Shown: one piece after another, positions 17,201 through 30,300 of the stretch
How positions within the stretch are numbered: the first letter of the stretch is position 1
Layout of the letters: every line of letters starts with the position of its first letter
The notes under the pieces: model-generated
What the model was told of the DNA's origin: nothing
What the model saw: only the letters and a program-made list of their open reading frames with translations
The model's database searches: none
Made by a program: the position numbers and the translations under genes
DNA from: Muricea muricata
Taxonomy: Eukaryota; Cnidaria; Anthozoa; Malacalcyonacea; Plexauridae
DNA: 64,000 bases
Assembly (NCBI GenBank): GCA_963855995.1
Contig: OY979720.1
Location: 17,380,430 to 17,444,429 of the forward strand
Direction of reading: 5' to 3'

Positions 17201-20200
17201 TTCTCTTTCCACCTCATGTTCGTTGCCGGATATCGAGGTTTGTATCAAGTGAATAATATTTCTTCACAATATTCGTCCAAAAAATTGTATCGATTTCGAT
17301 AGGAATATTATTTTCATATTGGATTAATTGATATTAATTAGACTTATTGCTTACATTGATTATTATTCACGTATTTATTCATAGTTTTCTCCATGGTTTT
17401 TAGGAATTTCGTACAAAACTGCTGGCGGACACCAGTTTGCTCGTGATTGGAGGTGCAGACAACCAGGTATTGTAAAATTGAAAATTTATTTTAAACGTTT
17501 AACATGGCGGATCTTTCAGGATCAAGTCGACTCGCTAGTAGTAAGTAGAAATACTAATAAGAAGTAGAAATACAGTTGATAGTACACGTAGATTAGTTAT
17601 ATAACTTCTTGTGAGCTTATAGTAGCCTCAGTGATGGATTTATTAGGTGGGGGGTCGATAGGATGATGATAATGTCCGATTCAGCATAGTTGGTTTAAAC
17701 GGAGCCCTGAACTACAAACAAAATTACAGAGTTACAGAATTACTACTAATATCATAAATAATTACATGCAACCTAAATATTATGGTGAAGTCTAATGAGT
17801 ACAATTTGGAGTATTATTAGAGCATATAGAGGCCTTCAGGAACTTCTTAAGATCTGTCTTAAATTGCATCCATGTTCGCGTTGATCAGCAACTGTAGGCA
17901 GCGTACATCCAAGTAAATTAAATCAACTAAGAATAATATCAGCCGGTCATTACGTCTTGAAATTGGCTGCATATCTCTATCGACAAAACTACCGAACTGA
18001 AAAAAGCCTAAACATACGGAATCTTTGTATAGCTTCGTCTGACGAGCGCTAAAAAGAAAAAAGAAGGCGTCACCCAATCTGTAGTGGACAGGCGAATTAT
18101 GGTAAGTCGTACACTTTGGATCGTCAATAGGGGAACAAGGTCATTGCTATATAAAGACCACAAAACAGTTACTAATATTTTTGGCTGAGAATTTCGACGA
18201 AACCTGTACAATAATCTCTGTAAAATATTCTATTTACTGATTCAATGCAATTGGCGGAACTCGCAAGGTTAAATAAAACCCGGTCAGACAATATGAGAGT
18301 AGAGAAATAAGTGTTTGCGTGAAAGTATAGTATATACCCTTTATCTAGAAACGATTGCCCCGTTAGAAATTTGCTGGTGCACATTACCGGGAGGGGGGGG
18401 GGGTAAATAATTAAAACTATTTACAAACTACTGGAACTAAGATATTATTTTTACAATAATTTTCTTGTGTAACCCATACAACGTGATATATCTAACGGAA
18501 GACTACTCCATCGCTTAGCCTCACTTTAATCAAAACTCTTTCCAAGAAACTCTATTTTCGGTGTTGAAAGGAGGAAATTGGTTTGAGAATTTCTACCTAT
18601 AAGATCATGATAAGTTCGCCGAATATTTCTCATTAGCTGAGATTCTTTCGGAGTTTTGTCTCTCTCTTTATGCCCTGATATTATCAGTCAAAAGAGAAAA
18701 AGTTCACATCAGGTTGGTCAAAATTCACCGTAGAAAAAAAATATGGCGAACGTCGATTTTACCAGAATGCGTTGCGGTCTGAAACCGTTTAATAAGGTAA
18801 ATTAGACTGACGACAAGAGGTTATTTTCTCACTTGTGTTAAAACTTCAAACCATTAGCGTTGCTTTTCGTCATCTTTTCCCAGCTATTTTTACTTGATAC
18901 CCCCAATGCATTCTGGTAAAATCGACATGCCGCCATCGTGTTTGCCACGGTGAATTGACAGGGCTTTGCACTCCCTCTTTTGAACAGGTACTAAAAAGTC
19001 ACTACATTCTCTCTTTCATGTACAGGATGACATTGGTGAATTCCTAAACCAAGCCGTTTCCAATATGAACGACGACTCGCATCCGAGGTTAGACTATTTC
19101 GATTTTGACGACGTCGAAAATCGACGTAAGAAGCCGAAAACTGAGTATCGGAAACGTCCGACCGGAAACGGCACGGCTTCGACGCCTGCCCCGAAGAAAC
19201 CGCGCGGACGGACCCCAAAGGCCGCTAATGGCGAGAGGAATGTGACGAAGAAACCAAAAGCCGTGAAAACTGTCAAAAAGACTGCCATGAGTAAACCGGC
19301 TGTTGTTATTTCAGGAACTAGCACGACTGCTCAAGACTCAGGTGTGCCGGCAGTTCGGCCAACCGGAAGTATTCCCATTGCGCCCTTACGGGCCGCACAC
19401 CCCACCATTCCTAGCGGGATTCTTCAAGGTGTTCCCCTCTCCAGTGTCAGTGTTCCTATATCTGCTGTGGGTGTTCCACTCACCGGCGTGCCGGTATCTC
19501 GGGTTAGCATACCTGGTGTCCGCTTATCCGGTGTTAATATTCCGGTATCTGGTGTCAATGTTCCGGTATCTGCAGTGATCAAGCAAGGCTCTTTGGGTGG
19601 AAGATCATTCGTATTTACTGGCGCGGTAACCGGGTCTTCTACCCCGGGAGTAAGCACCTCCGGGATAACAACTATGGGAGCTTCTGGTAACACGCATCAT
19701 CTGAAGATTGTAGTGAATCCCAGCACGGATGGCGGTATAAAATTTACCGCCCCACCAAAATCATCCGAAGCACAGTCTACACTCCAGTACAAGACAGCTA
19801 TTGTAACTGCCCCGCATCCCAGTAAGACCTCCGCCCCTGTCAAAGTAACCGCGGCAAACTCCACGGAGCAAACTTTGGTCACTGCGAAACCAATTACGTC
19901 AGCAGTCGTGACGTCATCAGCTCGTACGTCACCGCCGACGACTCTTCCAACAACTACAGTTACTGTTTCCCAAGCAGCTCTTACTACATCCTCTAAACCA
20001 GTCGTTGTTTCTAGGAGTGTCGTCACCGTACCTAAATCAGCCGTGGTCAGCGGTCAGGCTCAATTTCCAGTGCAACAAGGACAATTGTCAGCGGGCAGCA
20101 GCAAACAGACAAACGTGCCCCCGTCCGCCCCCGGAAAACCGCTTTTAACCACTCAGCCACCGAAAGCGATACCCCAAGGTACACGTGTGAGTACGGCCGC

Positions 20201-21491
20201 TAGTACGAAGCCTCAAACAACCATGTCTAGTACAGCTAGTAAACCAACTACAGTTCGTGTTACTCACGCAGGTCCCACGCAGTCATCCATGAATCTCGCA
20301 AGGAAGTCCCCGTCACCTCAATCTGCGACGCGCACCATTCAAGTCGGCGTGAAGCGCACGGTGACGTATAACCCTTCCACGCAGTCGAAAAACGTCACTG
20401 TTGTGTCCAGGCCCCTTCCCTCGGAGGGGTTGACGACCCATATAAACTTAGAACGTTTGAAAGCAAGACTGAAAACGATTCAAAACTTAACTGGAGGCCA
20501 AATAGGAGCGGCACAAATGAAGACTTTACAATCATTGACTCAACCGGGCAGCGCAACGGTGCAAAGTAAACCCAGAAACGTTGCGCAGTCTTCAACTGGT
20601 CCTCTTCAAGGATCTAGTGCGCAGAGCGCCTCTAAAGTAACTACTTCTCACTCGTCTACTTCAACCGTCACGTCCTCGGTCAATCCAAAACCAAGCTCGA
20701 TTGCTGTAACCACGCCCACCACACGAACCTCGACAAAGTCAATGACTCAAACCGTGACGTTGACTACTAGTGGCATCACGACAAAATCAACTGCCCAGCC
20801 TGTTCAGTCTGCCACGCAAGTATCTTCAAGTGCGCGTTCTGCTTCAGTAAGTGCTGAAAAACCAAGCACGAAGTCACTCCAGAAACCTTCAACGCAGTCA
20901 GTCCAAATTACCGCGCAGGCTACTGCAAAACCAGAGCAATCTGCCAAACCTTCTGCACCGCAAGTTACCGTAAAGTCAAACGTCATGTCCATTGGCAAGT
21001 CAAGTTCACAGTCGATTTCAAAACCAGCCACGCACTTTATTCAAGTACCGGCGTCTGCGAAATCAAGTGCGCAAAATCTCACCAAAACCAGTGCGCAAAC
21101 TCCAACGACGCAAAATATTCAAAGTACAACAACACAGGTCAGCGTGCAGTCCACTCTCTCGTCAAGTACAGCAAAACGTGCGCCTAGTACGGTTGTGTCT
21201 TCGCTCACATCCAGTTCGTCTGAGAAGGAGGAGCCGACTGGCGCTGGACGGATCACCAAAGTTGCAGATGATCAATCGGACCAGTCAGACTCCAGCTGTA
21301 CGCTTGGAGCGATATCCGACGAGGAAAAATTTGCTGAGAAAATTAACAGCATCGTAAAGGAAGTAGTCGGTGGTAAGCAGAGAACCACAAGGCAGTCGGT
21401 CCGTCGACTTGTTGCCGCTGCAAAGTTAGCCGAAGCGCAACACAAGCGTGGTGAAAGTGACGAGGATGGCAAAGAACAAAAGAAAACGTAA
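11205..21491 (+). CDS. KANSL3: KANSL3, NSL histone acetyltransferase complex subunit 3 (12 exons)
   Basis: KANSL3 is a nuclear scaffold of the NSL complex, which carries the KAT8/MOF acetyltransferase. Exons are 11205-11620, 12680-12770, 13340-13423, 14013-14114, 14771-14908, 15137-15358, 16040-16111, 16249-16323, 17148-17237, 17404-17466, 18033-18101 and 19026-21491. All junctions are AG/GT and in phase, giving about 1295 residues against about 904 in human. Conserved blocks include NEPILRRIAVDKA (exon 3), LMKRPWEATVAL (exon 5), RFWHHHLSHFGKVIPV and CLDHMIGAVQAKVLE (exon 6), VVCLGFPLLGVEG (exon 8), VIGGADNQ (exon 10), and AKKKKEGVTQSVVDRRI with DDIGEFL across exons 11-12. The alpha/beta-hydrolase elbow reads GWATG at about residues 365-369 with no nucleophilic Ser, so it is probably non-catalytic, as in human (GWNTG). 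The last exon encodes a basic stretch, then about 700 Ser/Thr/Val-rich residues, then an acidic and basic tail. The start was chosen for its Kozak context and homology. Confidence 0.93.
13650..13801. repeat. 152-bp fold-back element in KANSL3 intron 3
   Basis: Two arms of about 60 bases (13650-13709 and 13744-13801) are imperfect inverted repeats, sharing for example AGACAAGACAACAAT and its complement ATTGTTGTCTTG. The spacer is about 34 bases. No open frame or clear target duplication was found. It is probably a MITE. Confidence 0.7.
19432..19578 (+). repeat. Short tandem peptide repeat in the KANSL3 C-terminal domain
   Basis: Within exon 12, at roughly residues 610-660, a 7-10-residue unit of the form V-(S/N/G)-(V/I)-P-(V/I/L)-(S/T)-(G/A)-V occurs about six times, for example VSVPISAVGVPLTGVPVSRV then NIPVSGVNVPVSAV. 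The underlying DNA is also repetitive (forms of GGTGTCAATGTTCCGGTATC), suggesting recent slippage or unequal exchange. The rest of the domain is Ser/Thr/Gln-rich and probably disordered. This contributes to the protein being longer than human KANSL3. Confidence 0.7.
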
Positions 21492-21600
21492 TTAGAACTA
21501 TAGGATGTCTAAAAACTGTATCTAGATTACGCATGTTGGTTAAAAAAGGTACTAGTTTATATCCCCCAAATAGTGATTGCCTCAAACTGATAAAACCCAT

Positions 21601-21606
21601 ATTAAA
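21601..21606 (+). terminator. Candidate KANSL3 polyadenylation signal ATTAAA
   Basis: The common variant hexamer ATTAAA lies 110 bases after the KANSL3 stop codon. No canonical AATAAA precedes it in the 3' flank. Confidence 0.4.
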
Positions 21607-21671
21607 GTTCACCATATTCGAGTTAAAGACACCTTTTGGTCATGGCTAAAGGGGATAGACGACAGATAGGT

Positions 21672-21859
21672 TTTCAAGATGGCGGCTGTTTTTCAAGATT
21701 CTTAAAACGAGAACGAATCAACAACCTAACATTTATATCATTCCCAAGGCTCACCCTAACCTTACCCTGAACCTAATCCCAATTTAGGAATGCTATAAAC
21801 GTCTGGTTGTTGATTTGTTCTCGTTTTAAAAATTTTAAAAAACATCCGCCATTGTTTTC
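21672..21859. mobile_element. ~190-bp MITE with ~75-bp inverted termini
   Basis: The left part (GATGGCGGCTGTTTTTC, AAAACGAGAAC, CAACAACC) is repeated in reverse complement at the right end (GGTTGTTGAT, GTTCTCGTTTT, CCGCCAT). The centre carries CCCTAACCTTACCC-like text, which resembles degenerate telomere repeat but is the loop of the element. No target duplication could be settled. Confidence 0.65.
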
Positions 21860-22001
21860 TTATGCCTTTCTGTGGCAATTAAATGATCAGTGACCGTTGG
21901 ATAGCGTATTTAGCTTTCGTGCATCCAGCCCCCAAGGTTTAGAGCTCAGAAGTGCATGGAAACACACATCACCACCAAGGATACAGCATTAACTTAACCC
22001 T

Positions 22002-22274
22002 CAATCCTGGCCAAAAGTCCTTGGGACATCACAACTTTTTCATAAATTTTTTATCATTTACTTGAAACAGACTTGATTTCATGCAAAATTTCGTTATCAC
22101 CCCCCCCCCTTGCCCGCCCCCTTCCCTCCCCCAATCAATGTTGAAATTGGAATGATGCCGACAACGTTTTGCTCAATTTTCAACATTGAACGGGGTGGGG
22201 GTGTGGAGGGGGCGCTAGGGATTAAGTTAACGCCTGTAAATGTTCAAGTGTCCCAACACTTTTGACCAGGATTG
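22002..22274. mobile_element. 273-bp MITE with ~27-bp terminal inverted repeats
   Basis: The left end CAATCCTGGCCAAAAGT is matched in reverse complement by ACTTTTGACCAGGATTG at the right end, and both extend to GGGACA. The interior has a second inverted pair around C-rich and G-rich blocks (CAATGTTGAAATTG with CAATTTTCAACATTG). No open frame lies inside. Confidence 0.75.
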
Positions 22275-23520
22275 TTGTTTAATGATAGCTAAATGACTCA
22301 TTTCTCAGGTGCCAATTATTAACCTAATGGCTGGGTGGAGCTCAAGAGAAAATGGTGGGGTAAAAAATTTACCGACCACTTTCCCTTAAAAACGGTATTT
22401 TATCTCCCCCACCATTGAAATGTAAAAAAGACTATGTTCACCTAAACGTTTACAGTAACTCAGAAATAAAAGGAAATGAAACCCAATAGGCAAGTACTTA
22501 ATCTCATTTGCTGAGGATGTTATGGCTTATCGATAAGACTCCTTGGAGTATTTGCAATGTCTGTTAAGTTTTTGGTAGCGTGCTTTGTAGTTGAAAAACA
22601 AATATTATTGTTTCAATACTGAAGGACAAATAACACTACCAGTCCGCCGTCTTGTTTTATAATTTGATCTACCATAAATCTCAGTGAAGTTTTGTTGAAC
22701 ACGTTGCAGTTTTCGTTAGAAGTACAGGTCAAGAAAACTTGGTCATATAAAAAGAGGCTATTTTTTGTTTTATGGCTTGTTCATTTGCCTTTCGAACAAG
22801 GTATTCCTTTTCTACTTGAAGCCAGCAATAAGATCACAGGAACAATTTTAGTGCAAGTGGTCATTTTGAGGTGCTCCAAAAAAGGACATAATTTGGTGCC
22901 ACATGGGTAGTTTGAGATTGTCTAATGTTCACTTAATGTTCCGCAGCAAAAATAATTCTTCTTGTTGATAATGATTTTATACTAAATAGCAGGATTACAA
23001 AAATTATCGATGAAGAAAATGAATGTTTTCTTCGGGTTGAGATTTCCTTGATTGAAATTAAATGGATCTAATTGCAATCAAATGCATTCACCACAATTTA
23101 GGTCTTAATGCATGAGACAGTGATTGGTACTTTGTTTTGAGCTGTCTTGAAGACAAAATTTGCTGTACGCTGCCTCAAACACACTTATCAGAGAAGATCA
23201 ACAAACCACGAAAAATAACAAAAAATGAGACGAATGTTCAGCTTCCAGATACGAAACCAGATAGCCACTTTAAATAAACATTGTGAACATGTGATGTAAT
23301 CAAAGCGTTATCTCAATTTTAAAAACTTCCAGTCGCGATCGGTTAATCTACCATAACTTGTGACTTACTCGCTCAAATTTCATAGACAACCTATCCAAAG
23401 AAAGCTGAATGAATACACTTTTAAACGAGAATAAACACTAGTTTCATTGCTCAATATTCTTTTTAAAATTTAAACTTGAATGCAGAACTCCGCTTTTTTT
23501 GGGACACCCTGTATATACAT
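22275..23520. other. Intergenic, nothing recognised
   Basis: AT-rich sequence between the last MITE and the outer edge of the giant inverted repeat. I see no exon with conserved content, no RNA and no clear element. Confidence 0.5.
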
Positions 23521-24312
23521 ACAAATGTTAAGCATGCTTGCCACTTGCTTCTTTGGGAAGACAACTTTACCCTGTTGTAGCGTCATTGATCTTTTGAAAT
23601 ATCCAAGATGGCAGAGGCCTAGCGTCTTTGTTATTTTTTTTCGTGTAGTATTTCAAGAAAAGAGCATGTTGTCAAAAACTCATTATTGCTATTTATAGAT
23701 ATTAGTTATAGATAGAAGTTAGAAACACTCCTGAAAAAATTATATCATTGTGCAAGATCACACAAAATGAAAAACGTTTCCTTCTCTCTAAATTTCTGGG
23801 CTTCATTTGCTTTCTTTTACCGCAGTTCATAGTAACGAGTATGTGTTGGGCTCTGTAACAATGAGTGTTTGAATATAGAAGTACATATAGCTGCACAAAT
23901 AAAAACACGTGGTGTATACAAGCAATTGTGTGATAAAGAAATAATGGCAGAATTTTTTAGCACTGTAGTTCGTTTGATATAGGAAGGAAATCAGGGGTAG
24001 CATTTCGATGCATGTTTTTGTTTCATTACATTCGTCTTGAAATCGATGGTTATCGATACCCATTGAGACCGAAAATATTTTTAAGCATTACCTTTGAGGG
24101 AACTACTTTGAAATTAAAAATAACAGCCTCGTAAACTAATTGTCCTTGTAGTTCATTGGACAATCACACAGTGGACAATTCATAGATTCAGTGAAAGAAA
24201 ATCAAAATAATGCCCTGGATGAGACCCAATTAAGGACCACTTACCATTCGTTTCACCACCAGGCACTTACCCCCACCCCCCTTCCGTCGCCCTTGGGCTT
24301 TTTTCTCTTTAG

Positions 24313-27300
24313 TTGCTCGGGCTTCGTCGACTTGCTGGCGTGCTTGCTCGTCGTATTGGCTCGTCGGCAGCTCGGAAAGCGCCAATTGCAAGTTCAACAA
24401 TTTTGTCTAGAATGGCGTGCAGAAAATCTTCAAGATATTCGAAGCAATCCAGCCTTTATTTCAAGGTAATATGCTTTCTTTTCTATCAGTAGTTGTAGAA
24501 GAATATCTATTTGTATAATATAGAGGAATTGTGTGGACAATCAGGGTGGGTTTAGCGAAATATTTGAGCATACAAAGCAAATATTTTGCACGTGTGAAAA
24601 TCATATTGGGTGTTCCCTATGGTCAGATATGGTTCCCTATCATTCCCAAATATAACCCCCAGTTTAAATGCAGTCTACTGCTAGTTTTTTGTTTGTTAGT
24701 ACCAGTAAGACAACTAATTAGGACTGCATAAAAGCCCAATGAAAATTGTGGTTTTTCAGCTGTAATTTTGCAAATTAAACATAATTATTTCCTTTCCCGT
24801 CCATTAATCTGACAGAACCATGTAACTTAAATTTAGTAGTGGATTCTGATAATAAGAAATAGATCCCTACTTTTTTCCTATCTAAGTCAACTAAAGGCAT
24901 TCTGTTAAATATTTTCTTTCTGCCAATCACCATCCCTATTACTTATTTCTCAATCAACTTAATAGCTGAATTGCTTTTCATTACAATATAGCAAAAAGTA
25001 TTTCATTTTCTTTTTGCTTCTAAATATTTGAATATGATAAATAAATTCAGCCCTCTAAAATGAGCTTGGCATTCAACAATGCTGACCTAAATGCCTATTG
25101 ACCTTCTAGGTTGATAACCAACCTAGGTTGGATTTAGGTGTGAATTTTTTGGTGACCTGAATTTCAATGGTTTTCGAGTGCTGTAAACTTGACTTTTCAT
25201 TACCTCCCCCACCCCTCCTTGTTGGTTAAATTTTCGGTAGGGTCTCAATGTGATTCAAATACTGAATCTAATGCTTGAGCAGGTCTGGCCCTGGAACTTG
25301 TCCTCATTAGAAGAGTACAAGTTGTTGCTCTGCCCAATGTTGTCGGCTTTCTCCAGGTACTCTGGTTCTTCCCACAGGGAAATTTGACTGTGTGGCTTAG
25401 GTAATATGGGAAGACAGCTGTTAGTATGTAGTGTTGAAATGACCCTGCCCTTGGAGCCAGGGGCATAGCCAGGATCTCCTCTCAAGGGAGTCCCAAAAAC
25501 CCAGGGCAGACCTGTTTTAGTATTAGATTCGGTATTAGATTGGCAGTTTTCTTGAGGGCAGCAATCCAGTCAGGGGGGACAGGCCCCTGGGCCTTTCTCT
25601 GGCAAGGCCAAGCTCAATAATGTATATATGCTCTAATTCAATCATGTCTGATCAAGGGTTTTATCATATATTTTGACATTTTTTAGATCTACAGCGTTTT
25701 GAAAGCTCGATGAATGCTTATCCAGTGGGTCCTCAAGTGAACACTGTTGATGAAAAGTGCATAGAAGGTCTTGATATCTTTATGTTTTATTTCAAATTGA
25801 AATGCTTTGAGTAGCATATATGATTTTCCAGAATTACTGGCTATGTTTATGTTTTGAAAAAATATTTTTGCCCATCACCAAAAATATGACAAGAAAGACA
25901 ATTTTCAACGTCACAATTATTTCATCATTCAACAGCAAACGGGGCAGTATAACTTAAAAATGTGAGTTTCATTCTCGTGTAATTTGATTGTCATTTGATG
26001 TAACTTTTTATCATAGAAAGTCTTATGTACTCAAAGCATTTTAATCTCAGAAAAAGTCAAATAATGATGAACTGTGTTTCACATCTTGTGATTTGTCTAC
26101 AGTAACACATTTCTGTTTGGTCTAGCACTTAATATGAAAAGCACATCCAAAACGCTTTAATGGTTTACTAATACAACTTGAATCAGTTGTAGTTCATGTT
26201 TTTTTTTTTAAAAAAGGTTGAGTTTGGCATTATTTGACTTTGTAATGTACTACTTTGTTAAGTTTACAGAGGAATTGAGGTGGTTTTATCAGAAACAAAA
26301 CATTTAATATCACACCAAAATTTCATTTTTATTTCCGGTTGTCAGTTTATCCACAGACTCAGTCTATTCACAGAAAATTTGTTACTGCAAGAACATGAAA
26401 AAACAGTCATTGTAATTTTTGATTAATTCAATGAAAAAGCATTTAAAAAAATATTTTGTTTCAAGACTTTCCATCTCAATCTTCTTTTGTTCAAGTCGAC
26501 TTTAAGCATTCGTTTGAAAGTCTGCAAAGTTCATTTAAAAATCACAACAGTCCTAGATGTTATTGGAGCATAATTTGAATATTGTTTGACGTAATTTGAA
26601 AATCCTTTGCAGTGTGAAAATCCTAAAAGTTAAAAAATACTTGGTATGGTGTCATTGTACTTTATCTTCAAAACAGACTTTGTGATTTTGTAACAGAACT
26701 TTCCTCCTTTAAGATGAACTGCTTAAGGTCAAAAGCTTGTTGGTCTTTTGCAAAGTGGAACTTGTTTGGAATTGAATTGAACTGAAGCAGTTAAACGTAC
26801 TTTATTTTGAGAGCAATGCAGATTGGTAAAAGTTAAAAAAAGGAAAAATACAACTAGGCAACCAGATTTTTTAGGCTATGTTTTGCAATATGTGAAAGTA
26901 TATAAGAATATAAGAATTTAAGTAGAAATTTGGTAATATTACAGGAAAGCTTTTTGTTACTATTTCACCAAAGCAATAGTATTTTATCAAATCAAATGGT
27001 AACTGTGAATCCAGGTTTGCACAGATGAGCAAGAAGCATGGAAGTCTAAGATTTTATTGCAAGTGTTTGGCATTGATACCCAACTGATACAAAGAGTTCT
27101 GTATCTGACAGAAATCTGCATACGATACAGACTTAAAACAATTACAAGTTGAGTTAAGTATTTTAATAGCATTAGGCAGTTTCAGATCTTACTTATTTCT
27201 TGACATAAGAAAGTTATTTTGCCGAACATGAAGTCTTTTGTATTAACAAATAAAATGGTCTTGGATTAGGTGGAGAAAAATTAGTTTCGATTTGATTTTT

Positions 27301-30300
27301 ATGATTTTTTGACAGTTTGATTTTTATGATTATAAGATATTTTCTTTAACTTTGAAAACATATTTCTGTATACTTTTCATATTGTCTGGTTGTGGTGAAT
27401 TTGTGTTTTTATGTAAACATTTCATTTGCTCCAGTTCAAGCTTGCTTTCCAAATAGTTCCACTTTGTAAATGTAGTTAAGTAATAATAATATAAGAAAAC
27501 AGGTTTTCATGGCATTTAAACATGGTCTTTTCATCAAGTAAGTAAAGATAAATTTATACTTCAAAGAGATTTGTTTTTAACCTGACAGTGAGACCTTCCA
27601 ATCAATCATTAAAACATTTTTTCAACTAGATTTATCTTTTCAATGTAAGACCAATCTTATATATTTTGACTTTTGGTTTGATTTTTAACATTAAAACTAC
27701 CAAAAGAAGTGTTTTGTTCCATTGAAAGTTATTTTGATGATTTTTGATTGTTAAAAACTTTGGTTGACTAACGACCAATCCCAAAAAATGGTCCACTGTT
27801 GAGTCACTCCAATGATAGCAAGGCGGCCAAGGCATTGCTCTTCATCTTTTTTGAGAATTTGGGAGCTTTTCTCAAGAAAACAATATCATTCGGACTAATA
27901 TAAAGGAAAAAAAACAAAGTTAGCAATACCTAATAAATTTGATACTCTCAGGTTAAAAACACAATCAGAAAAAATATATGGCTCTAAAAGTTCAAATTGT
28001 TTCCTATTCCCAATTTGCTATTTCTTCATAAAAAAGGGATCATTTCTGCATGATTTTTAAACATTTGGGAAAGTTTTTCCAGTTGCAATAAAATATTTTC
28101 ACTATTTGTTTCCTTTACCTGCCAGAAAGACATCAAAATTAGTCGTTTGTTTGTGTATTTTTTTGTCTGAACGATGTAAAAAAACCCTCAATTAAATCGT
28201 ATCTTTTTATTGGCAAAAGTACTTTTTACTTCCTGAAAGTCGTGGGTTAACTCCGGGTACTCCGGTTTCTTCCCACAAGAATATTAATAGGGTTGTTTAG
28301 ATCATAAAAAACATGATTAACTCTTGGTAACCTTTCTAATTGTAACAGCAGGCTTTTCCCATGCACCACAAATTTTAAAAAAGGAAAACTCTGATAAAAG
28401 CATCTCTTTGATGAACTAAATGCAACTATGAGCCATATGTTTTCTTTGTAATTGTGAAACATTGTGATGTCTGTATTAGATGATTTCTCTCTCAAATTGG
28501 GAAAATCACTTAATCACTTCCAGTTGTTTCATTATTATTTATATCTTGAAGTGTAAACATTTATCTCGAAGAGACCAATTTTTTTAACATTGCGTTTTCA
28601 CTTGTGTTTATTCATTTGTGTTAAGTGCAATGTCAATTGTTCTCCATCTGCCATGTTCTGTTTTCTTCTATTGTTATTTGAAATAAGTACAATGTGTGAT
28701 AGTTGATCTCTTTTTATTGTTATTCAAATTGTAATCTTTACAAATTCTTTTCAATAAATTGTTTACAAAATTTACATGTGACCCCTTTTTAATTAAAAAT
28801 TCAATTCCCATGGGAATTGAGAAATTAAATAAAAAAAATCCCCCTACCCCGGCCAGCTCCCCAAGTGCTACTTCCACCTAAGTAGAAGTACAAGTACATA
28901 TAGTCCAAGTACTTCTACTTAATTGCGGTGGAAGTAGCACTCGGAGAGCTGGCCGGGGTAGCCGGCGAAGAGAAGACCAACCTTGCAAATGCTAATGCAA
29001 TTGCTAAGTTGATCTTCCCTAGAGAGCAGCCGCGCGTACCTAACAAATTAAAACAACAAACGTTAGTGACTTAAGTACTTAGCATGCAAATTTGATTCCC
29101 AAAGCCAAAATGACAAGTTCCCCCCTCTGATCCTACCAACTGCCTACCTGCCTCAGTTCTAAGCTGTCTTCCTCGGTCCTAAACTCCTGCATTCCATTCG
29201 TTACCTTCACTTTCCTCACCATCGCACAGTCACTCACAGCTGGTAAACCCACATGCACCACCACCACCCCGACTGCCACCCAAATTTGAAAATTAAAAGA
29301 ATTAAAATTTCGGTAAAGTATGCGTAGTGAATGTTATTTTTTCGGATATTTTAGGCCAAACTTAAAGAAAAATTGAAGGAGGATCTATATGCAAACAGGT
29401 GAGCGCCAGCTACTTGTCTTAATACACGAAATTAACAAATTTCAAAATAAACAAAACTTAATTCTTTTTCTAAAACATACAAGCCCTAATTCTAACCCTA
29501 ATTTTTCATGTTAACATACAAAACTTGACGGGCAATTTTATTCAAAATTTCTTGTTACGACAGGCACACTAATAAACATTTGAGTTGGAATAATGTATTA
29601 ATAATGCTGATAATTTAGCTGTGATGACCGTAGATTTTAGTTGAAACATACTTTCAAAAATTTTAATTCCTTTAATAACCTAAACCCCATGCAACTTACA
29701 CACGGCGCACACCCTCGCAGTCCATACATTTAGCTAATAAATTACGTTATAAACAAAAAAACCAAAATAAAAAGATAAATTACGTTATCTCTAGCTACTT
29801 AAACCCACTTAGACTGAGTATTTGATTGAGTTTCAAGACGTAAAACCTTAGCTGAAAGGGCATGGGCTTTTTGTTGTGTTAACTGGTACGAAGTAAATGT
29901 AAGCCTAATACTTACCAATGTCTAAGGCTGGGTCAAATAAGCATGAGAATGCAAAGAGTATGAATAATTTGAAAACGCGAAACGCAACTTGAGTTTTTTC
30001 ATTTGAGGCTTATCTATAGGAACATGTAAATTCTAAACGGTTTAGTACAGTTACTCTTACTAAATAGTTCAAAGAATCAATATATTTTAAAATTTTACCG
30101 CAATTCTCATACTTATTTAACCGAAACGCCTTCTCATTTGCATGGTACCTCGCAGCTGCTCTCAAACCACTTCCGTAATTGGTTTTACTGAGCACAAACA
30201 ATGGTTTTATTGTTCCATTGTTCCTGCTTACCAAGCAAACCAAAAACCCGGAAGCACCAAGATACTTATCATATTCATATTCAAAGAGGATTCTCGTATA

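Noticed and set aside
21738..21782. Telomere-like CCCTAA repeats
   Set aside because: Only degenerate forms, located in the loop of a MITE. Not an interstitial telomere.
24313..24410. Alternative frames through the region before 24411 on both strands
   Set aside because: Two + frames and one minus frame are open, but this stretch differs between arms at several positions, most giving amino acid changes in at least one frame. The adjacent 55 bases are identical. Only 24411-24465 is retained as exon.
28337..28420. Possible exon after a TTGTAACAG acceptor
   Set aside because: The right-arm counterpart introduces a stop in the same frame and the sequence is near a SINE core. Not conserved as coding.
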